NCBI GenBank assembly: GCA_964600075.1
Contig: CAZRIE010000014.1
Span: 1 to 56,582, forward strand
From: CAZRIE01 sp964600075
GTDB taxonomy: Bacteria > Bacteroidota > Bacteroidia > Flavobacteriales > Flavobacteriaceae
Reading direction: 5' to 3'
DNA length: 56,582 bases
The position numbers and the translations under genes are program-made. Below the pieces are notes generated by a model. The model did not search any database. It worked only from the letters and a program-made list of their open reading frames with translations, and was not told where the DNA came from. Within the stretch, counting starts at the first letter, position 1; each line of letters begins with the position of its first letter. Positions 8,756 through 18,103 of the stretch are shown here, one piece after another.

Positions 8756-11700
8756 TTATTTTTCTTGTTGTTGGTTTAATTTATAAACCTGAAGTGCAGC
8801 ATTATTTTTTGTGAATACAAGAAGTCGGCTTTTATCACTTTGTTCTATGAGTGCGATGTCTCGAACTTCACCATCTAAGTTGAGGCCGCTTTCCACATTG
8901 TTTACAGCGTTAAACCCTCCTCCGCCATCTCCAAGCAAATACGTTCCCTTGTTGGCGTCATATCGTCCGTATTTTACACGCGTCCCAAAGAAATTTCCGC
9001 CCATTATGATATCTAAATTACCATCTTGGTTAAAGTCTCCAGCAAGTATTCCATAAATAGGGGAGAACTGGGCTACACTTGGCAGTGGCTTCAGGTCAAA
9101 TTTACCATCACCCAAGTTTTCGAGATAACTGCTCGAGAAATTTACAGCCTTTAAAACAGTGGCGCCCTCTAGCTCTTCGGATGTAAATACATCTGTTATT
9201 TTCTGATCCGCATAATCTGAATAGTTAATATATCTAGATTTAAGCCCGTTCAATTGCCCTAATAGATCATCTTTTGAAAAAACGGGATAGTTTTCTCCCA
9301 TAATAAACGAACAAAGAATTGGATCGATGGAACCGTTCGAGTCAAAATCTTTTGCATATATGGAGACAGGTTCTTCTACCGAGGCTTTTAGTTGTGAGTT
9401 AAGACCAAAATTACCGAGAACGAAATCTATGTCGCCGTCATTATCAAAATCACCTTGCTCTATACTGTTCCACCAACCTTGGGAATTATCTAGGCCTGCT
9501 GCGCCTGTTCGTTCTATCAGTTTGTTTTCCACGTTCTCGAAAGTACGGATAGGCATAAATTCTCCGACAAGTATAAGGTCGTCTTTGCCGTCACCACTGA
9601 AATCTGCCCAAAGGGCATCCGTAACCATTCCTGGAAACGCTAAAGATTTATTAACGGTTTGGGTAATATCCTTATAATTTCCCTTTCCATCATTTTCAAG
9701 AATATAACTTCTCGGACTAGTCGGGTATTTACCTGGTACTGACCTCCCACCAATGAAAAGGTCTAAATCGCCGTCATCATCGAAATCACTTGCTTTAACA
9801 CAGGAGCCATTGTTGAGCATCTTTGGAAGGGAAGTTTGCAATTTTCTGAAGGCTCCTTGACCATTATTCATGTAGAGTCTATCCTGTAGCTCGGGGGCAT
9901 CCGTTTCGAACTCATGTCCTCCACTAACAACGTACAAATCGAGATCATTATCATTGTCGGCATCAAAAAATAGAGCGTCGATGTCTTCAGACCCGAGGCT
10001 CTCCACAAAACTTGTTTTAGACGTATTGAAATGCCCATCTCTAGCCTGTAGAAAGAGTTCTCCAGCACTTCCTTTTGCACCTCCTATAAATATATCTTCC
10101 AAACCGTCTCCGTCTACATCGCCTTTCGCAATTTTTGGCCCTTGCGTAGAGAGTTTATGGGGCAATAATTGTTCACGTTTGAAATCGACATAGTTATTTT
10201 CTTTATGTGTATATGTAATCAAACTATCCTCTGAAACGTCAGTAAAATAAACAATATCAAGAGGCTTGGCTTCCGTGTCGATTCTTTTTGCGTCGCCACT
10301 TCTTAAAACTAAGGTAGTATTAGGCTCGATTTTACTCAGCTTCTGTTCCTTAAAATCTGGCCATATCACTTTAAGACTATCAATCTTCTCCGCCTCTCCC
10401 AGACCAAAAATCAGCGTGTAATCTACTGAAGACTGATAACCTCTTGTAGGCATCAGTTCTTGTGTCAAAATTTGATTAGCTACAGTAATGAAGACTTTTG
10501 CCCCAACTCCAAATGGGTTTCCAGTACCCCCTTTCAGTTGAATTCTCAGATAGTTATTAGAGGCATTCATTTTCTCGCTGTTGTTTCGGTAAATGAAAGC
10601 TTCTTCCATAATATTATTTACAATCAGATCTAAATCTCCGTCATTATCAAGGTCTGCATAGGCGGCTCCGTTGGAAAGGGATTTTTGATTTAATCCCCAT
10701 TCGGAATTAACTTTGGTGAACGTTAAATCACCATTATTGTGGTACGTATAATTTTCTTCAACTGTGGCAGGAATGTTTTTCAAAAGCTCCATTATGGCCG
10801 TTTGCTTTCCGGTCTTATTTTCTTTTAACTTTTCCTGAACTGCATAGTTCATAAAATCCATGTTGGTATAGTCTCTTTTGTAGCCATTGGTGATGAAAAC
10901 ATCTTTAAAGCCATCATTGTCGAAATCGGCAAAGAGCGAAGCCCAGCTCCAATCCGTATTGGAAATACCCGAGAACTGACCGATTTCAGAGAATGACGCT
11001 CCTTGATTGTTCAGTTGTAACATATTGCGCATGGTCTGATTGTAGAATCCAGATTTGACCAACAATTGATATTTGTCATAATTATCGGAACCTGACACCA
11101 TTTTTTGACGTGTATTGCCTTCCGGTAACATATCTAAGGTCATTATATCGGTGAAGCCATCATTATTGATATCGGCAATATCCGAACCCATTGAAAAAAG
11201 TGAAGTATGGCCTATAAAGCTTTCAAGGCTTTCTAAAAAAGTTCCGTCCTGTTGATTTATGTACAGATAGTCTTGTTCATTGTAGTCATTAGAGATATAA
11301 ATATCAGACCAGCCATCTCCATTGATATCGGAAATTGCAAGACCAAGACCAAAACCTAACACATTTGAAGTAAACCCTGCTTCGTCGGTGACATCTTGAA
11401 ACTTCCCATTATTATTTTTATAGAGCTTATCTGAAAAAGCAGGATTTTTTCTTTTCTTTAAAGAGGCCGTAATTTGACCGAAACCGGCATATTCTTGTGT
11501 GGAATGATTTAAGACATAGAGATCTAAATCCCCATCCTTATCGTAGTCGAAAAAAGCACTTTGAGTGGAGTAGCCGTTGTCATCAACACCATATTCAGCG
11601 CCCTTTTCTGTAAAAGTCAAGTCTCCGTTGTTTATAAATAATTGATTCTTTCTCTTAGTTGAATTGGGGGCTGCTGACCGACAAACATAAATATCGAGAT

Positions 11701-12070
11701 AACCATCAGCGTTAACGTCGGCCATCGTTGTTCCGGTATTCCAAAGGCCTTCTGCAAAAACGCCCGCTTCTTTGGCTATTTCTTTAAACTCAAAATCACC
11801 TTGATTAATATAGAGATGACTACCAACCATATTGCCTGTAAAATAGATGTCTGGAAGGCCGTCATTGTTGACATCACCAACGGAAACACCACCACCATTA
11901 TAGAGATAGCCGTAGGTCAAGACATTGAACTCTTTGGTTTCTTCGACCAAGTTCTTGAACTTTATCCCTGTTGTTTTAGGAGAAAGTAATGAGAACTGTT
12001 TGCTGTCATCTTCTTTTTGGCATGAACATACAATTAGAAAGAACAAGAAATATTTTAATATTGAACGCAT
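8756..12070 (-). CDS. CRTAC1-like lipoprotein with FG-GAP/VCBS repeats and ASPIC/UnbV domain
   Basis: 1104 residues. The signal segment ends with a lipobox-like IVCSC (Cys17), so it should be lipid-anchored, probably on the outer membrane. It contains many calcium-binding FG-GAP/VCBS repeats with cores such as DVNNDGLPDIYFTGN, DYDKDGDLDLYVLN and DFDDDGDLDLFIGG, indicating beta-propellers. Around residue 510-580 an ASPIC/UnbV segment is visible (NPFGVGAKVFITV, then PTRGYQSSVDYTLIFGLG). In Bacteroidota such proteins often accompany SusC/SusD loci. A ligand-binding or surface-adhesion role is likely; catalysis is not evident. The terminator after susD lies just upstream, so this gene may need read-through or its own promoter, which I could not find. 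Confidence 0.88.
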   Translation of the reverse strand: MRSILKYFLFFLIVCSCQKEDDSKQFSLLSPKTTGIKFKNLVEETKEFNVLTYGYLYNGGGVSVGDVNNDGLPDIYFTGNMVGSHLYINQGDFEFKEIAKEAGVFAEGLWNTGTTMADVNADGYLDIYVCRSAAPNSTKRKNQLFINNGDLTFTEKGAEYGVDDNGYSTQSAFFDYDKDGDLDLYVLNHSTQEYAGFGQITASLKKRKNPAFSDKLYKNNNGKFQDVTDEAGFTSNVLGFGLGLAISDINGDGWSDIYISNDYNEQDYLYINQQDGTFLESLESFIGHTSLFSMGSDIADINNDGFTDIMTLDMLPEGNTRQKMVSGSDNYDKYQLLVKSGFYNQTMRNMLQLNNQGASFSEIGQFSGISNTDWSWASLFADFDNDGFKDVFITNGYKRDYTNMDFMNYAVQEKLKENKTGKQTAIMELLKNIPATVEENYTYHNNGDLTFTKVNSEWGLNQKSLSNGAAYADLDNDGDLDLIVNNIMEEAFIYRNNSEKMNASNNYLRIQLKGGTGNPFGVGAKVFITVANQILTQELMPTRGYQSSVDYTLIFGLGEAEKIDSLKVIWPDFKEQKLSKIEPNTTLVLRSGDAKRIDTEAKPLDIVYFTDVSEDSLITYTHKENNYVDFKREQLLPHKLSTQGPKIAKGDVDGDGLEDIFIGGAKGSAGELFLQARDGHFNTSKTSFVESLGSEDIDALFFDADNDNDLDLYVVSGGHEFETDAPELQDRLYMNNGQGAFRKLQTSLPKMLNNGSCVKASDFDDDGDLDLFIGGRSVPGKYPTSPRSYILENDGKGNYKDITQTVNKSLAFPGMVTDALWADFSGDGKDDLILVGEFMPIRTFENVENKLIERTGAAGLDNSQGWWNSIEQGDFDNDGDIDFVLGNFGLNSQLKASVEEPVSIYAKDFDSNGSIDPILCSFIMGENYPVFSKDDLLGQLNGLKSRYINYSDYADQKITDVFTSEELEGATVLKAVNFSSSYLENLGDGKFDLKPLPSVAQFSPIYGILAGDFNQDGNLDIIMGGNFFGTRVKYGRYDANKGTYLLGDGGGGFNAVNNVESGLNLDGEVRDIALIEQSDKSRLLVFTKNNAALQVYKLNQQQEK

Positions 12071-12124
12071 GCCCAGAGTGTCGAATTGAATAATTAAATC
12101 TAAGAATATAAAACTTGAATTAAC

Positions 12125-12153
12125 AAAAAAGACCGCTTATAAGGCGGTCTTTT
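12125..12153 (-). terminator. Rho-independent terminator after susD
   Basis: The stem AAAAGACCGC (12127-12136) and GCGGTCTTTT (12144-12153) encloses a 7-base loop. Read on the minus strand it ends in a run of six T residues, so it serves the susC-susD transcript. Its place between susD and the CRTAC1-like gene suggests that the transport genes are expressed more strongly than the downstream enzymes. Confidence 0.85.
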
Positions 12154-12173
12154 CATGTTAAAAATTAGTGCAA

Positions 12174-13769
12174 TTAGTTTTTAGCATCCCACCAGAGTTT
12201 GGTGCTGCCTAAATCTGGACCTCCTAATAAATTCGATACTGCCTCCTCTGTAGCAGCGGTATTATTAGTATATTCTGTGTCCGTGTAGGGCATCCTACTT
12301 GGAATCTCGTCTGTCGCTATGTCCGGGTTTAGAGTGTTCGCTCGATCATAAAGATTTGGATATCCCGTTCTTCTACGTTCCGCATAAGCTTCTTCGCTAT
12401 CAGGCCAAAGTGCAATCCATTTTTGGGTGATGATTTGTTCCAATTGTTCTTCCATAGATCCGCCAGCATTATAAGCTATAGGAGCCGTCGAAGCGGGTGG
12501 CGTAGTACCGTCAAACGACACTGGCGTTAGTGTACTTGTTACATAATCGTCCCCGGACAAATTGGTTCCATCGTAGCCCAATTGTACATGGCTGGCCACA
12601 ATACCTTGATTGTATAATTCTTGAGATGCTCCGCCCATGGCCCAACCTCTTAGCGCACCTTCGGCCCTTAAGAAATAAGGCTCAGCTGCCGCCATTACTA
12701 CCCAAGCAGGACCAGGATCCCCACCTAAGATATAAGGGGCTGACATATCAGATGTTTCCCCGTTAAAGTTAATAGTAGCCTTGGCTTCGGAAGTTTGGCC
12801 ATTTTGCATCCCTTCGTATGGAAATTCAATACCAGCGGGATCGTCAGATGGATCTGGAACAGCGGCAGGTGAGGCAAAGGAGGCGATACGTGGATCTTGG
12901 TATCCTTTTAAGATACTCTCCATATCTGCACTCATGCGAAATTCTCCCCATTGTGTAATGGTGTTATAACTGTTCTGAAAATTAATATCGGTTTGAATCA
13001 CGGCATTATCTTCGTTAGCTAGCATTACACCATCGCGAACTGCTGCTTCTGCATTACTTTGGGCCAGGGCTGGATTGACATAGGAAACGCGCATTGCCAA
13101 ACGCAAACGTAATGTATTGGCAAACTTCAACCAAGAGTCTACATCTCCGCCATAAACTACATCATTACCTGCTAAAAACGAGGTTCCACCTGCATTGGCC
13201 TTAAGAACTGTCACGGCCTCTTCCAAAGAAATAAAGAAATCGTTATAAATGGCCTCTTGTGAATCGTAAGGAACTGTTTTTTCCCCATTTCCGAAGTTCG
13301 AGTAAGGTATCGGGCCCCAGAAGTCGGTAATTCTATGATAGGCATAGACCCGCCAAACTTTCATCATGGCGTTTTCTAAGGTAAAGCCCAATTCTTCTGC
13401 CGAATCTTCCGAAAATTTAATAAGCGGTGCTGGTCGCTGATAGTAATAACTATAGGCCCCGTTCAACCAACGGCCAATCAAGTCAAATTGATCACTACCA
13501 AAGTTAGGTGCCGTAGTCGCAAAGTAATTGGCGTAGACATCAGAAAACAAGGAATGACTCAATTGAAATGGCCCCCTAGCTTGATCAAAGGGCATGTAAT
13601 TAGGCGTGTAAAGCGCCCTTTTGACAAACAGCGGATATTCGGCTGCTGTCACCGCATCTTCCGTAAAATTCTTGGGATCGGTGTTCAGTTCCGTGAAATC
13701 ATCCGTACAACTTGTGACATATGTTATAAGGAGAAGCCCTAAACATAGTTTTGTTATTCTTTTTTTCAT
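12174..13769 (-). CDS. susD: SusD/RagB-family outer-membrane glycan-binding lipoprotein
   Basis: 531 residues. The signal peptide ends in a lipobox with Cys21 (YVTSC), followed by acidic residues. The early segment FTELNTDPKNF and the helical block MKVWRVYAYHRITDFWGPIPYSNFGNGEKTVPYDSQEAIYNDFF are characteristic of SusD-like proteins, here closest in style to the SusD-like_2 group. QKWIALWPDSEEAYAERRRTGYP near the C-terminus is the usual SusD ending block. It starts about 30 bases after susC and forms the ligand-binding lid on the SusC transporter. Substrate is unknown. Confidence 0.95.
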   Translation of the reverse strand: MKKRITKLCLGLLLITYVTSCTDDFTELNTDPKNFTEDAVTAAEYPLFVKRALYTPNYMPFDQARGPFQLSHSLFSDVYANYFATTAPNFGSDQFDLIGRWLNGAYSYYYQRPAPLIKFSEDSAEELGFTLENAMMKVWRVYAYHRITDFWGPIPYSNFGNGEKTVPYDSQEAIYNDFFISLEEAVTVLKANAGGTSFLAGNDVVYGGDVDSWLKFANTLRLRLAMRVSYVNPALAQSNAEAAVRDGVMLANEDNAVIQTDINFQNSYNTITQWGEFRMSADMESILKGYQDPRIASFASPAAVPDPSDDPAGIEFPYEGMQNGQTSEAKATINFNGETSDMSAPYILGGDPGPAWVVMAAAEPYFLRAEGALRGWAMGGASQELYNQGIVASHVQLGYDGTNLSGDDYVTSTLTPVSFDGTTPPASTAPIAYNAGGSMEEQLEQIITQKWIALWPDSEEAYAERRRTGYPNLYDRANTLNPDIATDEIPSRMPYTDTEYTNNTAATEEAVSNLLGGPDLGSTKLWWDAKN

Positions 13770-13799
13770 GTTTTTTCTTTTAATATATTACAATTTTTT

Positions 13800-16671
13800 T
13801 TAAAATCCAAAGTTAATCGATACACCAACGCTGCGAGATGTTGGTAGTGCAAAAGCTTCACGTCCTTCACTACTATTATTTGTGTTGTTAACGATTTCCG
13901 GATCAAAATTTTCAGCTTTGTTGGTGATGAAGAATAAGTTTCTACCTACTAACGAAAAATTAGCCGATTTTATAAACGTGTTCGCTATCATTTTCTGTGG
14001 TAGGGTATAGCCAAATACCATTTCCCGTAGTCGAATATTAGATAGCTCTCTGACAAATGCTTCACCAACGGGTGAATTTCTACCCCCTACACGGTTATAG
14101 TATTCTTCTGGGCTTACTACAATTGTGTTTGGTGAGCCATCTTGCCTTACCGCTGTTTCACTTCCAAAAATATCTTGTCCAAAAATAATACCTGTATCGC
14201 GACCATCAGCAGTATATTCAAGTACCCCATCTCGAGCAAGAATAGCTTCAGTAAAAGTGGTCACGCTACCGCCCTCTCGAATATCGATGAGAAAATTAAA
14301 ATTCCAGTTCTTATAGCGGAACGAATTTCGTATACCACCTAGCCAATCTGGGTTAAAGTTGGCTACCTTAACGGCATCAATACCAGGAGTAATAATGGGA
14401 AGACCTAAATCGTCTACAATAATCCTATTTTGCTCGTCACGTTCGAATCCTTTAGAATAAATATCTCCGTATTCTCCACCGACTTCCAATACGTATTGAC
14501 GAACAAAGTCAGTATTAACGACTAAGCGATCAAAACCGTCTGCGATTGCCAAGACTTCATTTTCGTTTGTGGCCCAATTCACGTCCAAATCCCAAGAGAA
14601 ATTATCATTTTCGATAATAGTTCCTCCTAGCACTAGCTCAATACCTCTGTTTTGAATATCCCCTCCATTTTGGAAGATACTCGCTATACCTGAGGCCACT
14701 GGTGTTGGTGTACTAAAAATCTGATCAAAAGTATTGGTCTTATAATAGGTAAAGTCAAAACGCAGTCGGTTATCAAAAAACCTTGAGTCAAATCCAAGTT
14801 CTAAAGACTGCGTACTTTCCGGTCTTAATTGGGAATTAGGTTGGGTCGGGTTGATGTCCAAAGTTCCATTACGGATATCCGCCCTTCTTGATAATAGAAA
14901 TGATCCGGTATCATTACCTACTTCGGCCCAGTTGGCTCGTAACTTTAAAAAGCTAAAGCCACTTCCGAAATCTACTAAATCACTCACCACAGCGGTAAGA
15001 CCTACCGAAGGGTAGAAATAAGATCGGTTTTCTTCTGGTAAGGTAGAACTCCAATCGTTTCTTGCCGTCGCATTAAGAAAAATCGCGTTTTTATATGAAA
15101 ATTCTGCTAACCCATATACTGATTGTACTTCAAATCGATCAAGTTGCTCCGTGGCTACCGGGTTTTGGGTATTGCTTAAAGCAAAGAAATTTTCTATGGT
15201 AAAATTAGTTCCATTACCAGTTAGCGTTTTGCTTTCAAAGACTCTTTGGTTGGCGCCCACATTAAGACCTAGTTTAAAATCTTCTGAAATGCTTTTATTC
15301 CAGGTTACCAGTACATCGGTGTTCCAGTCGTACGCATTCCTAGCTGTTTGCGAATACTGTCCGAATTGTGCACGAGTATAGGTGTCATTGTACTGTAACG
15401 ACTCTNNNNNNNNNNNNNNNNNNNNNNNNNNNNNNNNNNNNNNNNNNNNNNNNNNNNNNNNNNNNNNNNNNNNNNNNNNNNNNNNNNNNNNNNNNNNNNN
15501 NNNNNGTATCAAGAACATTTGAGAAGTCGTCACGTATATAATTGAGTTTGGCATCTACCGATAATTTGTCGGTGATTTGCGAATTTATTCTAGTGGAAAG
15601 ACTATGTCGTTTCAAATTGTTCCCAGGTACAATACCTCCAGCATCAGTGAAGGTATACCCCAAAAACACATTAGATTTTTCAGATTTCATGTTAACTCCC
15701 AAATTGGTCGCCAACTCATGACCAAGTCGAAAAAAGTCTTTGATATTGTTGGGTTGTGCCTCATAGGCATAAGTACCTCCAAAATCAGGATAGGTTGGGT
15801 CATTGGACCAATGGGCTCTTTGAGTGCCATCAAAACGTGGTCCCCAAGAAGTTGTAGCAGCTTCTGCATATGTTCCTCCAGCACCTTGACCATATTCATC
15901 CTGAAAGTCAAGCAAATGAATAGGGCTTGATATGGTTGATGTGAAGCCAAGTGATGCCGTAACACCTTCGGCTGCACCTTTACCAGATTTCGTGGTAACA
16001 ATAATAGCACCGTTCGCGGCCCTACTACCATAAAGCGCTGCTGCGTTCGCACCTCTTAATACCGAAATTTCTTGAATATCGTCTGGGCTAATGTTATTGA
16101 TATCACCATCGAGCAAGATACCATCTACCACATATAAGGGTTGGCTACTTCCATCAATAGATCTATTACCCCTCATATTTACCTTGACAGCACCACCAAC
16201 ACCCGAAGCGGATCTAGTTACCGAAACACCGGCAACCTTACCAGTTAAGCCTTCCAGAACGTTTATCGAACGTGCTTTCGTTAACTCGTCAGTATCGACC
16301 TGTTGGTTGGCATAAGTCAATGATTTTTCTGACCTCTCCAAACCAAGTGCAGTTACCACCACTTCATCGAGTTGGCTCGCATCTTCTTCCATGGCCACGT
16401 CCATAGTGCTAGACGCGCCTACAGCAATCCTCTGGCTTTTTGTGCCAATATATGAAAACATTAAAAGGTCACCTTCTGAAGCTTCAATGGTATAATTCCC
16501 ATCAAAATCGGTCTGGGTTCCGGTTGTGGTACCTTGTACCAAGACGTTAACACCCGGTAGGGGACCCCCGTCTGAAGTACTCGTAACCGTACCGGTCACT
16601 GTTTTGTTTTGCGCTAACAAAGGCAAGGCCCCCACTAATAGCACAAAAAATAAAAGCAATTTTTTAGTCAT
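13800..16671 (-). CDS. susC: SusC-family TonB-dependent transporter, interrupted by an assembly gap
   Basis: The N-terminal part (16671 to 15506) encodes 388 residues: a signal peptide (residues 1-20), a CarboxypepD_reg-like domain (GTVTSTSDGGPLPGVNVLVQGTTTGT), a TonB-box-like DEVVVTALG near residue 102-110, and the plug domain (SINVLEGLTGKVAGV, NMRGNRSIDG, PLYVVDGILLDGDINNI, GANAAALYGSRAANGAIIVTTK). The C-terminal part (15405 to 13800) encodes 535 codons of beta-barrel ending LPTSRSVGVSINFGF. The two sequenced parts total 2772 bases, exactly divisible by three, so the true gap must be a multiple of three for an intact gene; the 100 N placeholder is not. It pairs with SusD for energised import of an oligosaccharide-like substrate. 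Confidence 0.93.
15406..15505. other. Assembly gap (100 N) inside susC
   Basis: Exactly 100 unknown bases, a common placeholder for a gap of unknown length. A gap of 100 would break the susC frame, while flanking sequences read as continuous SusC protein. The missing part lies near the plug-barrel transition and early barrel strands. Confidence 0.98.
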
Positions 16672-16768
16672 AATGTTAGTTTTAAGATAATAGAGTTAGT
16701 TAAACACTTTGTTAATAATATGTGAATTTAGACTATCTTTTCTTATTACACAAATGGTTGAACGTTAA

Positions 16769-16784
16769 ATGTGTTCGAGCACAT
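16769..16784. promoter_or_regulatory. Near-perfect 16-bp palindrome, likely LacI-family operator
   Basis: ATGTGTTCGAGCACAT is a palindrome with one mismatched pair of positions (6 and 11) and a central TCGA. LacI-family proteins typically bind such even-length palindromes with a central CG. It lies between the LacI-type regulator gene and susC, about 98 bases upstream of the susC start. No clear TAnnTTTG box for susC was found, so the spacing to the promoter is unknown. Confidence 0.65.
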
Positions 16785-16848
16785 ACTATGATATTGCGAA
16801 CCAAAGTAATTTTATTATTAAATACTAGAAGCTTTTCCCACAGCTAGA

Positions 16849-17889
16849 CTATTCCAAATAATAGTCGACATTTTCAGAGGTAATAATGTCAATTGGCAAA
16901 AGTTTTTGTTGAGGCACTTTTTTTCCGAAAAGGAAGTATTCGGCAAAATACGCTGTACCAAGATAGGCCTGGCTTTTGGGTTTTTGATGTATTAAGAAGT
17001 CGATTTTACCTTTTTTCAAAAAGTCAATGTTCTCTTTCAACAAATCATAACCCACAACAAAACCCTTATAATTGTACTGTTTTAGAGCTTTCACCATTAG
17101 GTGGGCTTTAGAGTTTGTTATGAATATGGCACTAATTTTTGGATGCCGATCTAAAAATGAGGAGACATCTTTGTTAAATTGCGAAATATCACCAGTTTTG
17201 AAATTTTGCACCTCTAAAAACTTTTGATTCCCATTTTTTTTATCAAAATAAGCCCTAAACCCATTTTCCTTCAACTGCATATGCGCCTCCATATTGATAT
17301 GAATGATTGCTATCTGTGCATTGACACCTACCATTTTATCGATTAGCCCACCAGCAACCTTACCACTTTGGTGAAGGTCTTGGCCTACAAAGATTTCAGG
17401 GTTAACCGTATCTATGTAATTGTTGAATAACGCCACTCTGATGTTTTCCTCATGGCACTTCTTTAAAACACGTAACGATTCTTTTTGAAAAAGAGGGGCC
17501 ATTAATAAAACATCGGGTTCAGACAACATCGCTTCGTGAGATCTTTCAATAAATGCCGATTTTTCATGAGGATGATAAAGATATTTATCCACAATGACCC
17601 CAAATGGTCTGAATTCTTTACTTGCATCTTTAATACCTTGATGTGCAGGAATCCAATAAGGGTCTATAAGTGAATCGGGAATTAAAACACATATCCTATA
17701 AATTTTATTCTTCTTTAAGTTTCTGGCTATCGGGTTTGGGAGGTATTCAATTTCCTTAAGAACATTTTCTACTTTGGCAAGAGCCTCTTTTGAGACCCTT
17801 CCACGTTTGTGTAATACACGATCTACAGTGCCCTTAGAAACACCAGCCAAGCGTGCAACATCTTTTATGGTGTGTTTTTTCTTATTCAT
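16849..17889 (-). CDS. LacI-family transcriptional regulator
   Basis: 346 residues. An N-terminal helix-turn-helix (TIKDVARLAGVSKGTVDRVLHKRGRVSKEALAKV, residues about 7-41) and hinge (YLPNPIARNLKKNK) are followed by a periplasmic-binding-protein-like effector domain (RICVLIPDSLIDPYWIPAHQGIKDA, then FVGQDLHQSGKVAGGLI). It is transcribed toward susC and likely controls that locus through the 16769-16784 palindrome. The effector is probably the imported sugar or its breakdown product. It has its own consensus promoter. Confidence 0.93.
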   Translation of the reverse strand: MNKKKHTIKDVARLAGVSKGTVDRVLHKRGRVSKEALAKVENVLKEIEYLPNPIARNLKKNKIYRICVLIPDSLIDPYWIPAHQGIKDASKEFRPFGVIVDKYLYHPHEKSAFIERSHEAMLSEPDVLLMAPLFQKESLRVLKKCHEENIRVALFNNYIDTVNPEIFVGQDLHQSGKVAGGLIDKMVGVNAQIAIIHINMEAHMQLKENGFRAYFDKKNGNQKFLEVQNFKTGDISQFNKDVSSFLDRHPKISAIFITNSKAHLMVKALKQYNYKGFVVGYDLLKENIDFLKKGKIDFLIHQKPKSQAYLGTAYFAEYFLFGKKVPQQKLLPIDIITSENVDYYLE

Positions 17890-17955
17890 TAAGTATTTAT
17901 ACTAATTCCGGGTTTGGTTTAATCAATCTGAAAGGTAAATAGGAAATTATAGCCT

Positions 17956-17984
17956 CAAATATAGAGATATAAAATAAAAAGCAA
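17956..17984 (-). promoter_or_regulatory. Promoter TTG-N18-TATATTTG for the LacI-type regulator
   Basis: On the minus strand TTG (17984-17982) is followed after 18 bases by TATATTTG (17963-17956), a full match to the Bacteroidota consensus. Transcription should start near 17950, leaving a leader of about 60 bases before the ATG at 17889. Confidence 0.7.
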
Positions 17985-18103
17985 CTAAAACTAAGTTTTT
18001 GTAGGAAAGAAATATTGATACTTTAAAAAAGAAGGGCTAAAAAATTGTGTTTCAATTTTTTAAATGGTACCAGGAGTTTTAAAGAATAAATTTTGTGCCG
18101 GTA

